A DNA stretch of 64,000 nt, taken from the NCBI RefSeq assembly GCF_014192105.1, contig NZ_JACHXK010000003.1:372001-436000 (forward strand), given 5' to 3'. This stretch comes from Paenibacillus phyllosphaerae. Lineage in GTDB: Bacteria; Bacillota; Bacilli; Paenibacillales; Paenibacillaceae. Under the pieces are notes generated by a model that did no database searches, had not been told where the DNA came from, and saw nothing but the letters and a program-made list of their open reading frames with translations. This document shows positions 16,498-24,766 of this stretch, in pieces. The translations under genes and the position numbers were made by a program. How positions within the stretch are numbered: the stretch's first letter is position 1; each line of letters opens with the position of its first letter.

Positions 16498-16947
16498 ATG
16501 CGGATGCGAATGAAGTCGAAGATGAAGGCGAATCCGGCGGTGCTGTGGGGCTGGCTCGGGGATCCGGCCGTATTCCGCAAAGTAACGGCACCGGTCATGG
16601 AATTTCGCAGCGAACATCCGGAGTCGTTCCCTGATCGCTGGCAGGAAGGGCGGTCTTATCAGATGAATATGTATTTGTTTGGTATTGTGCCGCTTGGCTA
16701 CCACACGATCCATTTCAGAAGCATTGATGACGGGAACAGGCAATTCCAGACGATGGAGTCCGGCCGGTTCATCCGCCATTGGGAACATACGATGCGAGTT
16801 AGGGTCAATGGTCAGGGGGATACTTACTTCGAAGATGAGCTTGTTATACGAAGCGGTGCGCTAACGATATTCATCTACGTCGGTGCATATTTGTTTTTCC
16901 TTTATCGGCATTGGAGAATTCGGAATTTGTTGAGGCGAATCGGTTAG
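16498..16947 (+). CDS. Unknown protein with possible SRPBCC-like domain and C-terminal hydrophobic segment
   Basis: 149-residue protein, not firmly recognised. The first 110 residues show spaced aromatic and charged strands (WGWLGDPAVFRKVTAP, YHTIHFRSIDDGNRQFQTME, HTMRVRVNG) of the kind found in SRPBCC ligand-binding folds. A hydrophobic stretch (IFIYVGAYLFFLYRHW) near residues 120-137 is followed by Arg-rich residues, which may anchor it to the membrane. The ATG at 16498 is 2 nt after the upstream SDR stop and has no strong ribosome-binding site, so translation is likely coupled. Confidence 0.65.
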   Translation: MRMRMKSKMKANPAVLWGWLGDPAVFRKVTAPVMEFRSEHPESFPDRWQEGRSYQMNMYLFGIVPLGYHTIHFRSIDDGNRQFQTMESGRFIRHWEHTMRVRVNGQGDTYFEDELVIRSGALTIFIYVGAYLFFLYRHWRIRNLLRRIG

Positions 16948-16963
16948 AGGCGCTCTGAATGGT

Positions 16964-17010
16964 AACCCCTGGCGAATGAGCGATCATTTGCCGGGGGTTT
17001 CATGTTTTAT
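16964..17010 (+). terminator. Terminator after the SDR pair
   Basis: The stem AACCCCTGGCGAATGA pairs with TCATTTGCCGGGGGTT around GCGA, followed by a T-rich run. Confidence 0.8.
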
Positions 17011-17172
17011 TTCCAACCTTTCGGTACGGTTATCGGTTTGGAATGTGTCTTCTGGTACCAACGTTTGTTCTTTTGAGTCTCAAGCGAATTTTTCAATTGT
17101 TGAATCATAAGCTTGGCTCGGTCTTCGGCTCGATATTTCGCTCATAACTTCATAAGTATTCCCATTGCGCAT
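17007..17172 (-). pseudogene. Possible frameshifted small gene
   Basis: On the minus strand an ATG at 17172, with a GAGGTGGG ribosome-binding site 5 nt upstream, opens a frame reading MRNGNTYEVMSE. Just beyond, a different frame reads KYRAEDRAKLMIQQL and continues through WYQKTHSKPITVPKGWK to a TAA at 17007-17009. Joining them with one frameshift near AGCGAAATAT gives a coherent basic protein of about 55 residues; unshifted, the first frame runs 30 residues and stops. It is AT-rich and lies next to a tRNA gene. I do not recognise it. It could be a decayed gene, a sequencing error or chance. Confidence 0.35.
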
Positions 17173-17177
17173 GAGTA

Positions 17178-17310
17178 CCCACCTCATTTGTCATAAAATG
17201 TCGAAGAGAAGTAAACAATGATACTTAAATCCTATACGAGTGAGTCTAAAGTCTCAAAACTTATCTGGGAGTCTCTTCCTTCATGTCTAAATGGCTATGA
17301 AATACAATAA
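17178..17310. other. AT-rich spacer between small frame and tRNA terminator
   Basis: AT-rich sequence without a recognisable gene. Nothing beyond the tRNA-Arg terminator and the possible pseudogene is supported in the whole 17011-17363 interval. Confidence 0.5.
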
Positions 17311-17347
17311 CAAAAAAGCCCTTTTCATCTGAAGATGCAAAGGGCTT
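17311..17347 (-). terminator. Terminator after tRNA-Arg
   Basis: On the minus strand AGCCCTTT pairs with AAAGGGCT across a loop holding a smaller GCATCT/AGATG-like pairing, then a run of six T follows. Confidence 0.85.
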
Positions 17348-17363
17348 GGGTCTTGTATAAGTA

Positions 17364-17440
17364 TGGCGTCCCGGAAGGGATTCGAACCCCCGACCGTGCG
17401 CTTAGAAGGCGCATGCTCTATCCAACTGAGCTACCGGGAC
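17364..17440 (-). tRNA. tRNA-Arg (anticodon UCU), CCA encoded
   Basis: Cloverleaf folds cleanly: acceptor GTCCCGG with CCGGGAC, D-stem GCTC/GAGC, anticodon stem TGCGC/GCGCA with loop CTTCTAA (anticodon TCT), and T-loop TTCGAAT. Discriminator G is followed by encoded CCA. It reads AGA (and AGG by wobble) arginine codons. It is transcribed alone with its own terminator. Confidence 0.97.
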
Positions 17441-17614
17441 GCGACAAGAAGTATCCTACCACATACGGAAGATGTAACGCAATAGTTTTTGTAAAATTAT
17501 TTTTTGGGTCTTGAAGATTGTGTCTGTTTTAGGAATTGTGCCTGCTTGTTTGAGACATTTTATGAAATATGCCGTAACAAGGGTTGTCGTAGCTATGACT
17601 GACCGTTCGTTTTA

Positions 17615-17643
17615 TTGACATTTGAACAGCAGTCAAATACGAT
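17615..17643 (+). promoter_or_regulatory. swrC promoter
   Basis: TTGACA, a 17-bp spacer and TACGAT. The spacer is fully occupied by the first of two operator-like inverted repeats, so a bound repressor would block RNA polymerase. Confidence 0.75.
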
Positions 17644-17670
17644 TTGATAGGGGTTTGAACACTGTTCAAA
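17621..17670. promoter_or_regulatory. Paired 17-bp operators, probable TetR sites
   Basis: Two similar inverted repeats: TTTGAACAGCAGTCAAA at 17621-17637 (imperfect) and TTTGAACACTGTTCAAA at 17654-17670 (perfect around a central C). Their centres are 33 bp apart, close to three helical turns. One fills the promoter spacer, the other covers the transcription start. The TetR gene that follows swrC is the natural candidate to bind them. Confidence 0.75.
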
Positions 17671-17709
17671 TTCGCTTGCGAAATGAACGAAGAGACAGGG
17701 AGTGGGAAA

Positions 17710-20700
17710 GTGAAAGGAATAATCCGTTTTTCGTTGAACAACAAGTTTGCGATCTGGATTATGACGTTGATCGTTGTTGTCGCAGGTTTGTATTCGGGTC
17801 TTAACATGAAGCAAGAGACGATCCCGAATATCTCCGTGCCGATCTTAACGGTCAACACGGTATATCCAGGCGCTGCGCCGGAAGAGGTGGCGGATCAGGT
17901 CACGATTCCGCTGGAGCAGCGGATTCAGAATCTAAGCGGCGTGACGGCCGTTAACTCGACCTCGAGCGAGAATGTGTCGATTATTACGGTTGAATACAGC
18001 TACGATAAAGACATGAAGGAAGCGGAAGAGGAGCTTGGCGCCGCGATCGATTCTTTCGAGAAGCCATCCGGCGCACAAGATACGCAAATTTCCAAAATCA
18101 GTCTGAATGACTTCCCAGTCGTCTCCTTGAGCGTTTCGTCCAAAGGTCTCGGCCTTGAAGAAGTGACCCAGCTCGTGGAAACCGAGCTGCAGCCGGCGCT
18201 GGAAGGAATTGAAGGAATCGGGACGGTGGCTATCTCCGGCCAGAATATCAAAGAAGTCCATTTGACGTTCGATCAAGCCAAGATGGCGCAATACGGCTTG
18301 ACCCAAGAGACCGTTCAAGGCATTGTGCAAGCATCGGCTTTGAAAGCTCCGCTCGGTATTTTCGAGCTCGACCAATCGGAGAAATCGCTGGTCGTTGACG
18401 GCAACGTAACGACGATTGACCAACTGAAGAACATCGAAGTTCCGGTGACGAACGGGTCCGCGGGACAAGCGGGTCCAGCTGGTCTTCCTACGATCAAATT
18501 GTCTGATGTAGCCACGATCGAGATGATCGACCGAGCTGAATCGATCTCGCGTACGAACGGTGAGCTTTCCATCGGCATCAATGCGACCAAAGCCTCGGAC
18601 GCCAACACGGTTGATGTCGTCAATGCAGTTAAGGATAAGGCCGAGGAATTCGAAGGCGAACATGAAGGCATGAGCACGGTCGTTCTGCTTGACCAAGGCA
18701 AGCCGATCGAAGAGTCGGTCAGCACGATGATCGATAAAGCGCTGTTCGGCGCATTGTTTGCGGTAATCGTCATTCTATTGTTCCTGCGTAACATTCGGAC
18801 AACGATTATTTCGATCGTGTCGATTCCGTTATCCCTGGTTATCGCGCTGCTCATTCTCAAGCAGATGGACATTACGCTTAACATCATGACGCTCGGCGCC
18901 ATGACGGTCGCCATCGGCCGGGTTGTGGACGATTCCATTGTCGTCATTGAGAATAACTATAGACGAATGGCGCTTCGCGGCGAAAGGCTCAGAGGCAAGG
19001 AATTGATAACCGAAGCGACGCGCGAGATGTTTATTCCGATCTTGTCCTCGACGCTGGTTACAATCGCGGTATTCCTGCCGCTGGGGACGGTAAGCGGGCC
19101 AATCGGCGAAATGTTCATGCCTTTCGCGTTAACCATGGTATTCGCTTTGCTCGCTTCCCTGCTTGTTGCGGTTACGGTCGTCCCAATGATGACGCACCAA
19201 ATGTTCCGCAGAGGTTTGAAGGCTAACCAGACGCATGAAGAGAAGCCGGGCGCTTTGGGCAACTCTTATCGTAAAATTTTGAACTGGTCGCTTAACCATA
19301 AACTGATGACGTTCTTAGGCGCTATTGTGCTGCTGGTCGCGAGCTTTTTCCTCGTACCGCTTATCGGTACCAGCTTCCTGCCGGAAGAAGAAGAGAAGTA
19401 TGTTATGGTTACTTATGCACCGGGACCTGGCAAGCTGATCTCCGATGTCGAGAAGACGGCGCTGGAAGCCGAGAAGCTGATCCTGGGCCGCGAAGGCGTA
19501 ACGAATCTGCAATACTCGGTAGGCGGCGAGAGTCCGATGAGTTTCGGTCCTACCAAGAATGCCCTGTTCTATGTGCAGTATGATAACGACACCAAAAGTT
19601 TTGGCGATGTGAAGGATAAGCTTGTGGAGGAACTGACTGCGCTTGAGCCTACCGGCTCTTGGAGCGAGATGGACTTCACCGGCGGCATGGGCGGTTCCAA
19701 GGTTAGCCTCTTCGTCTACGGCAACAGTTTTGATGAAATCAAGCCGGTTGTAGAGAAGATTCAGACGCTGATGGAGCAGAACGAGGAGTTTGAGAAGGTC
19801 GATACGTCTCTCTCCAAGCAATACGAGCAGTATACGCTTGTCGCCGATCAGCAGAAGCTGAGCAAGCTCGGTTTGACTGCCGGCCAAATTGCGATGAAAT
19901 TAAGTCCTGTCCGAGAGACGCCGATTCTGACGACCGTTCAAGAAGACGGCAAGGAATATAATGTCTATGTTCAAGTGGACAAGAAAACCTACCAGACAAT
20001 CGCGGATATCGAGAATGAGACGATCCAGTCGCCGCTCGGGATTTCGGTGCCGCTGAAGGATGTCGTCAAGGTTGAGAAAGGAACGTCCGCGAACTCGGTT
20101 ACGCGCAAAGACGGGAAGCTGTACGTCGAAGTGTCCGCGAACGTAACGAGCAAGGATGTAGGCACCGCTTCAACCGAGCTTCAAGACGAAGTCGAGAAGA
20201 TGGAGAAACCGGAGACAGTTACGGTCGACTTCGGCGGCGTTACGGAGCAAATCAACGAAACGTTCACGCAGCTGGGCCTTGCGATGGCTGCTGCAATCGC
20301 GATCGTCTATCTGCTGCTCGTCATTACGTTCGGCGGTGCGCTGACGCCGTTCGCGATCCTGTTCTCGCTGCCGTTCACGATTATCGGAGCGTTGGTCGGT
20401 CTATTCCTTGCCGGAGAGACCATCAGTGCAACGGCGATGATGGGGATGCTCATGCTGATCGGTATCGTCGTCACGAATGCGATCGTATTGCTAGACCGCG
20501 TCCTACACATGGAGAAGGAAGGCATGTCGACGCGCGATGCGCTGATCGAAGCTGCCGGGACGCGTCTGCGTCCGATCCTGATGACTGCGCTCGCAACTGT
20601 CGGCGCATTGCTCCCGCTTGTATTGGGCTTTGAGGGCGGCAGCGGCGGACTTATTTCCAAAGGCTTAGGCGTTACGGTTATTGGCGGTTTGATTAGTTCG

Positions 20701-20787
20701 ACTCTGCTCACCTTGTTGATCGTGCCGGTCGTATACGAATTCCTGGTACGTTTCAGAAGAAAGCATGACGACGAGGTGAAGGCGTAA
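17710..20787 (+). CDS. swrC: RND-family multidrug/lipopeptide exporter, SwrC (YerP)-like
   Basis: Proton-driven inner-membrane efflux pump of the AcrB/MMPL-related RND family. The 1025-residue product has the two-repeat RND layout: helix 1 (FAIWIMTLIVVVAG) near residue 13, a large extracytoplasmic loop, helices 2-6 from about residue 335, the TM4 acidic pair in GRVVDDSIVVIENN near residue 400, then a second half with the same arrangement from about 530. B. subtilis SwrC exports surfactin and has the same N-terminus and a neighbouring TetR gene (yerO). The GTG at 17710 is chosen because AGGGAG lies 7 nt upstream and it gives the SwrC-like start; an ATG at 17683 is less supported. Confidence 0.93.
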   Translation: MKGIIRFSLNNKFAIWIMTLIVVVAGLYSGLNMKQETIPNISVPILTVNTVYPGAAPEEVADQVTIPLEQRIQNLSGVTAVNSTSSENVSIITVEYSYDKDMKEAEEELGAAIDSFEKPSGAQDTQISKISLNDFPVVSLSVSSKGLGLEEVTQLVETELQPALEGIEGIGTVAISGQNIKEVHLTFDQAKMAQYGLTQETVQGIVQASALKAPLGIFELDQSEKSLVVDGNVTTIDQLKNIEVPVTNGSAGQAGPAGLPTIKLSDVATIEMIDRAESISRTNGELSIGINATKASDANTVDVVNAVKDKAEEFEGEHEGMSTVVLLDQGKPIEESVSTMIDKALFGALFAVIVILLFLRNIRTTIISIVSIPLSLVIALLILKQMDITLNIMTLGAMTVAIGRVVDDSIVVIENNYRRMALRGERLRGKELITEATREMFIPILSSTLVTIAVFLPLGTVSGPIGEMFMPFALTMVFALLASLLVAVTVVPMMTHQMFRRGLKANQTHEEKPGALGNSYRKILNWSLNHKLMTFLGAIVLLVASFFLVPLIGTSFLPEEEEKYVMVTYAPGPGKLISDVEKTALEAEKLILGREGVTNLQYSVGGESPMSFGPTKNALFYVQYDNDTKSFGDVKDKLVEELTALEPTGSWSEMDFTGGMGGSKVSLFVYGNSFDEIKPVVEKIQTLMEQNEEFEKVDTSLSKQYEQYTLVADQQKLSKLGLTAGQIAMKLSPVRETPILTTVQEDGKEYNVYVQVDKKTYQTIADIENETIQSPLGISVPLKDVVKVEKGTSANSVTRKDGKLYVEVSANVTSKDVGTASTELQDEVEKMEKPETVTVDFGGVTEQINETFTQLGLAMAAAIAIVYLLLVITFGGALTPFAILFSLPFTIIGALVGLFLAGETISATAMMGMLMLIGIVVTNAIVLLDRVLHMEKEGMSTRDALIEAAGTRLRPILMTALATVGALLPLVLGFEGGSGGLISKGLGVTVIGGLISSTLLTLLIVPVVYEFLVRFRRKHDDEVKA

Positions 20788-20799
20788 GGCGGTGACACC

Positions 20800-21702
20800 A
20801 TGGTAGAGGGGAATAAAAAACAGCAAATTATCCAGGCGGCTATTCAATGTTTCTCCGAAAAGGGATACAGAGGCACATCCATCCAGGATATTGCGGACGT
20901 GCTCGGTATAGCCAAAGGCTCGCTCTACTTCTATTTCAAGTCGAAGAGCGACCTGCTTCATTCCATCATGAAAGACTACATGGATAACATCGCCGCCGAG
21001 TTCGCCGAATTGCACGCAAGAACGGACCTTACTTCCCGCGATCTTTTGGCTTGCCGGATCGTCATGAGCTACAACCTTTACGAGGAGAACCAAAATTTCT
21101 TTTCGATGCTCTTGAAGGAACGCTTTGAGATCAATGACGAGATTCAAGAGCTGGTCATGGGATTCCGAAGACAGGGGCTGTTCGTGACACATGAACTGAT
21201 ATGCAGTACCTATGGGGAAGCCATTCGTCCGGCCGCGCGTGATTTAACGATTATTTTCGAGGCGATGATCCAGAATTATCTTGGGATGAGAGTCATTGAG
21301 CAGAAGTCGTTCGATACGAGCAAATTATCGGATTACTTGATGAATCGGCTGGATGCGATGGCGGCTGACTTGCTGTCCGAAGGGGCGCCGTATGTTCTGT
21401 CTCCCGAGATGGTGGAAGAATGGAGCGCAAGCAACAAACATGGGCGAGGCAAAAGTCTGAAAGCGGAGCTTCTGCTCGAGGTGAAGGAGATTCGCGAGCA
21501 AGCGGCCTGGTATGTCAAGGAACCGTCCGCGCTTGAGGAAATCCATTCGTCGCTTGAAGTGCTATACGCCGAGTTAGAGAAGCCGCAGCCGCAGCAGGTG
21601 GTCGTTAAGGGGATGCTTGTGCTGCTCAAAAGCATTCAGGCGCCTGAACTGCGCAAGCGGCTTGCGAAGCTCGAAGCCGGCATTAACGAAGTTCAAACCT
21701 AA
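20800..21702 (+). CDS. TetR-family regulator, probable repressor of swrC
   Basis: 300-residue transcription regulator. The N-terminal helix-turn-helix is classical (IQAAIQCFSEKGYRGTS, then IADVLGIAKGSLYFYFKSK, residues about 9-55). The ligand-binding domain follows to about residue 200, and there is an extra C-terminal helical part of about 90 residues, longer than ordinary TetR proteins of about 200. It lies 12 nt after swrC and parallels yerO beside yerP/swrC in B. subtilis. The paired palindromes before swrC are its likely targets, which would also make it autoregulated. A terminator follows. Confidence 0.9.
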   Translation: MVEGNKKQQIIQAAIQCFSEKGYRGTSIQDIADVLGIAKGSLYFYFKSKSDLLHSIMKDYMDNIAAEFAELHARTDLTSRDLLACRIVMSYNLYEENQNFFSMLLKERFEINDEIQELVMGFRRQGLFVTHELICSTYGEAIRPAARDLTIIFEAMIQNYLGMRVIEQKSFDTSKLSDYLMNRLDAMAADLLSEGAPYVLSPEMVEEWSASNKHGRGKSLKAELLLEVKEIREQAAWYVKEPSALEEIHSSLEVLYAELEKPQPQQVVVKGMLVLLKSIQAPELRKRLAKLEAGINEVQT

Positions 21703-21705
21703 CGA

Positions 21706-21748
21706 AAGCCGTCTGCGGCGCGTGTCAGCTGCAGACGGCTGTTTTTTT
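21706..21748 (+). terminator. Terminator after the swrC-tetR operon
   Basis: The stem AGCCGTCTGCGG pairs with CTGCAGACGGCT and is followed by GTTTTTTTC. Confidence 0.9.
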
Positions 21749-21814
21749 CAACCGAATAGGGTGCAAGAAGTAGGGATAAACGGGCAATACTAGCTAAAAC
21801 GGTCCTGCACATAC

Positions 21815-21846
21815 AAAAAAAGACCTTGAATCATTCAAGGTCTCCT
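21815..21846 (-). terminator. Terminator after tRNA-Gly
   Basis: On the minus strand AGACCTTGAA pairs perfectly with TTCAAGGTCT around TGA, followed by seven T. Confidence 0.9.
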
Positions 21847-21866
21847 TGTTTATGTATACATAGGGA

Positions 21867-21937
21867 AGCGGGTGAAGGGAATCGAACCCTCGCCTCAAGC
21901 TTGGGAAGCTGGCGTTCTGCCATTGAACTACACCCGC
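21867..21937 (-). tRNA. tRNA-Gly (anticodon CCC), no encoded CCA
   Basis: Acceptor GCGGGTG/CACCCGC, D-stem GTTC/GAAC, anticodon loop TTCCCAA (anticodon CCC), T-loop TTCGATT. The anticodon stem CCAGC/GCTTG has a C-U mismatch at the second pair. CCA is not encoded. It reads GGG glycine codons. Confidence 0.93.
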
Positions 21938-21971
21938 ATATGAAAGTGAAGTTATGATAGCATAGCTATGC

Positions 21972-23015
21972 ATGGAAATCAAGTTGCCAAGATGCTATAA
22001 TAACGCGAGTATTAAGGGCGAGCCGAGTGAAGTGAAGCGGCAAGGGCGCGAATGCCACAAGGGATGTGAAATCATAGCGACTTCAAAAACACCAGCAGGC
22101 GAACATAAGGATAATGTCTACTTGTTCCCGAAGATGCTGGATCAATATCAGATTCAATTGACGAGAATGCTGGAATCCGAGCGGTATGGCGAAGCAAAGG
22201 AACTGCTGCGTTTCCTGATGCAATGTCAAGGGGAAGACCAGCGGCATTACGAAGAATGGAGCAATCTGCTGTCTTGGCTCGATATGGCTTTCCCCGGAGA
22301 GTCAGGTGCCCGCGAAGGAGAAGGTTACGGGCTAGAAGCCGATGAGGAAGAGAACGAAGAGCAGTTCCGTAAGCAGGCGATCGTTCCGACCCAGCACGAT
22401 TCCGCCTATATCGAGCAGGTGCTTTATATCATGCAGAACCATCCGGTTGTCGATCAGCAGATACTGGCCCTCGAACGGGCGGCGCATCTGAATGACCCGG
22501 TTGTAGACGAGACGATCGTCTCTTGGATCACGAAGGGCGAGCTGCATCCGGCACTCCAATTCAAGGCGCTTCAATGCTTGCGTCGCAGGGGAGTTACCGG
22601 CCGGATTGTGATCGAACGGCTTGGCGAACGTACGGACTTGGAGATCGAACGGACGCCTCTGTCGATGTCGGATTTTCCGGATGTGGTTATAAAGATCGTA
22701 GAACGGGTAGAATCGGTAACAGAAGTCATTGATTCGACGATGCCCCATTTTGCCCGGGAGCTCTGGAAGGAAAGCTTGCAGTGCTTCTACGGCACATCTG
22801 CCTATGATCTGGTCACGATGGACGACGATGAGACGGTGGATTGCTTCGCGGGGGCGCTCCATCAGACGCTGGAGTTGTCGATTTACGGACGAAGCGAAGA
22901 CGAGAGTGTAAGGGATACATACGGCATTACGGACGCGCTCCGGTTCCGGTATGAGCAGGCTTGCCGGATCCTGCGGCAGGCGTCGATGTTCATTGACAAT
23001 CGGGACGGAAGCTAG
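21972..23015 (+). CDS. YsoA-like protein upstream of trigger factor
   Basis: Predicted soluble, helical, acidic protein of up to 347 residues. The body from YLFPKMLDQYQIQLTRML (about residue 50) onward has repeated helix pairs resembling TPR-type repeats (YGEAKELLRFLMQCQG, then YEEWSNLLSWLDMAF). In B. subtilis the TPR-like ysoA lies directly before tig, which supports the assignment by position. The start is uncertain: the ATG at 21972 lacks a ribosome-binding site and gives a Cys/Lys-rich N-terminal 35 residues unlike the rest. A TTG just before the FPKML segment has AAGGAT about 9 nt upstream. The function is unknown. Confidence 0.7.
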   Translation: MEIKLPRCYNNASIKGEPSEVKRQGRECHKGCEIIATSKTPAGEHKDNVYLFPKMLDQYQIQLTRMLESERYGEAKELLRFLMQCQGEDQRHYEEWSNLLSWLDMAFPGESGAREGEGYGLEADEEENEEQFRKQAIVPTQHDSAYIEQVLYIMQNHPVVDQQILALERAAHLNDPVVDETIVSWITKGELHPALQFKALQCLRRRGVTGRIVIERLGERTDLEIERTPLSMSDFPDVVIKIVERVESVTEVIDSTMPHFARELWKESLQCFYGTSAYDLVTMDDDETVDCFAGALHQTLELSIYGRSEDESVRDTYGITDALRFRYEQACRILRQASMFIDNRDGS

Positions 23016-23114
23016 CCTTGAAATTCGTGCGAGATTTGATTATAATGTAATGGTTTATGATCGCGAAACCTGTACGCTTGAAAGCGTGAGTTAATTTGGA
23101 GGGGAAAGCATAAC

Positions 23115-24416
23115 ATGAAAGCAACTTGGGAAAAAATAGACAAGAATCTTGTCGCCATCGACGTAGAAGTTGATGCTGCGCAAGTTACGGAAGCGCTTGA
23201 CAAAGCGTTCAAGAAAGTGGTTCAGAAGGTTAACGTACCAGGCTTCCGTAAAGGTAAAGTGCCTCGTGCAATGTTCGAGAAGCGTTTCGGCGTAGAGAGC
23301 CTCTACCAAGACGCAATCGACATCCTGCTTCCGTCGGTTTACTCCGCGGCGCTGACTGAGACTGGCGTTGAAGCCGTTGATCGTCCTGAGATCGACGTTG
23401 AGCAATTCGGCAAAGGCCAATCGTTCAAATTCAAAGCAAAAGTAACGGTTAAACCTGAAGTTAAGCTTGGCGATTACAAAGGCCTTGAAGTTCCAGCAGC
23501 AGAAGCTGAAGTGACTGAAGAGGAAGTTGCAGAAGAGCTTGAACGTCTGCAACAGCGTCATGCTGAACTCGTCGTAATCGACGAAGGCGCAGCACAGAAC
23601 GGCGATACTGCAGTTATCGATTTCGAAGGTTTCGTGGACGGTGAGGCATTCGAAGGCGGCAAAGGCGAGCGTTACTCCCTTGAACTTGGTTCAGGTTCGT
23701 TCATCCCTGGCTTCGAAGAACAAGTAATCGGTCTGGCTACTGGCGACTTCAAGGATGTTGAAGTAACATTCCCTGAGTCTTACCATGCTGAGAACCTGGC
23801 TGGCAAAGCTGCGGTATTCAAAGTGAAACTGCATGAGATCAAGCGTAAGAACCTGCCTGCACTGGACGACGAGTTCGCCAAAGACGTTAGCGAATTCGAC
23901 ACGCTTGACGAGTTCAAGCAAGATCTGAAAGTGAAGTTGGCTGACCGCAAAGCAAAAGAAAACGAGCAAGCTCGCGAAGTAGCAGTTGTTGAGAAAGCTT
24001 CCGAGACAGCTGAGGTTGAAATCCCGCAAGCTATGATTAATACGGAAGTAGATTACATGCTGCGCGACTTCGAGAACCGTCTGCGTATGCAAGGCATGAA
24101 CCTTGACCTGTACTACCAGTTCTCCGGTCAAGATGAGTCCGTTCTGCGCGCTCAAATGTCTACAGACGCTGAGAAGCGTGTTCGCAACAACCTGGTTCTG
24201 GAGCAAATCTCCAAGAACGAAGGTATCGGCGCTTCCGAAGAAGAGCTGAGCGAAGAACTCGAGAAATTGTCCGGCATGTATAACCGTCCGGTGGACGAGC
24301 TTCGTCAACTGTTCGCAAGCAACGGCAACCTCGAGAACCTTAAAGCGGACATCGTTATTCGCAAAACGATCCAGTTCCTCCTCGACAACAGCAAAGTAGC
24401 TACAGAAGTAGCGTAA
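23115..24416 (+). CDS. tig: Trigger factor
   Basis: Ribosome-bound chaperone and prolyl isomerase that meets nascent chains at the exit tunnel. The 433-residue protein has the ribosome-binding domain with GFRKGKVPR (residues about 42-50), the FKBP-type PPIase domain (about 155-245, with DFEGFVDGEAFEGG), and a C-terminal helical chaperone domain. GGAGGGG precedes the ATG by about 10 nt. It is followed by two hairpins, so it is probably a separate transcript from clpP. Confidence 0.98.
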   Translation: MKATWEKIDKNLVAIDVEVDAAQVTEALDKAFKKVVQKVNVPGFRKGKVPRAMFEKRFGVESLYQDAIDILLPSVYSAALTETGVEAVDRPEIDVEQFGKGQSFKFKAKVTVKPEVKLGDYKGLEVPAAEAEVTEEEVAEELERLQQRHAELVVIDEGAAQNGDTAVIDFEGFVDGEAFEGGKGERYSLELGSGSFIPGFEEQVIGLATGDFKDVEVTFPESYHAENLAGKAAVFKVKLHEIKRKNLPALDDEFAKDVSEFDTLDEFKQDLKVKLADRKAKENEQAREVAVVEKASETAEVEIPQAMINTEVDYMLRDFENRLRMQGMNLDLYYQFSGQDESVLRAQMSTDAEKRVRNNLVLEQISKNEGIGASEEELSEELEKLSGMYNRPVDELRQLFASNGNLENLKADIVIRKTIQFLLDNSKVATEVA

Positions 24417-24460
24417 CAAGACGCAGCCGTCCATCGTGACGGCTCGTTCTACCATTAGGT

Positions 24461-24487
24461 GAGGCACGTGCAAACGTGCCTTCTTTT
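24461..24487 (+). terminator. Terminator after tig
   Basis: AGGCACGT pairs with ACGTGCCT around a GCAA loop and is followed by TCTTTT. A second hairpin (AGCCGTC/GACGGCT) lies just upstream at 24425-24444. Confidence 0.85.
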
Positions 24488-24766
24488 GACTAATGGAATT
24501 ACTGCTTGTGCACGTACATAACGTTTCTTTGGGGCTTGCCCCGTACATATCCATGCACAACAACCGTATACTGTAACAATCGGCTTGTTGAAGCATCCTG
24601 TTTAGCTTGTTGCCGGTCATAATCGCAATAAAAATGACTTTGTGCCCGGAACATGATAGAATAACGAAGATTCCCACAATTACCTTATAAGTTCGCTTCT
24701 GGAACTACGAATAAGGGGGAGCGTTCTCTCATACGAGAGCGCAATAAACTTAAGGAGGTTGGTCGC
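24488..24766. other. Non-coding interval before clpP with inverted repeats
   Basis: No gene is seen. TTGTGCA at 24506-24512 pairs with TGCACAA at 24554-24560, enclosing GGGG-CTTG-CCCC (24531-24542). A TAGAAT that could be a -10 lies near 24657 without a convincing -35. I find no CtsR direct repeat. A small hairpin (GCGTTCTC with GAGAGCGC) lies about 20 nt before the clpP ribosome-binding site. Confidence 0.45.
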
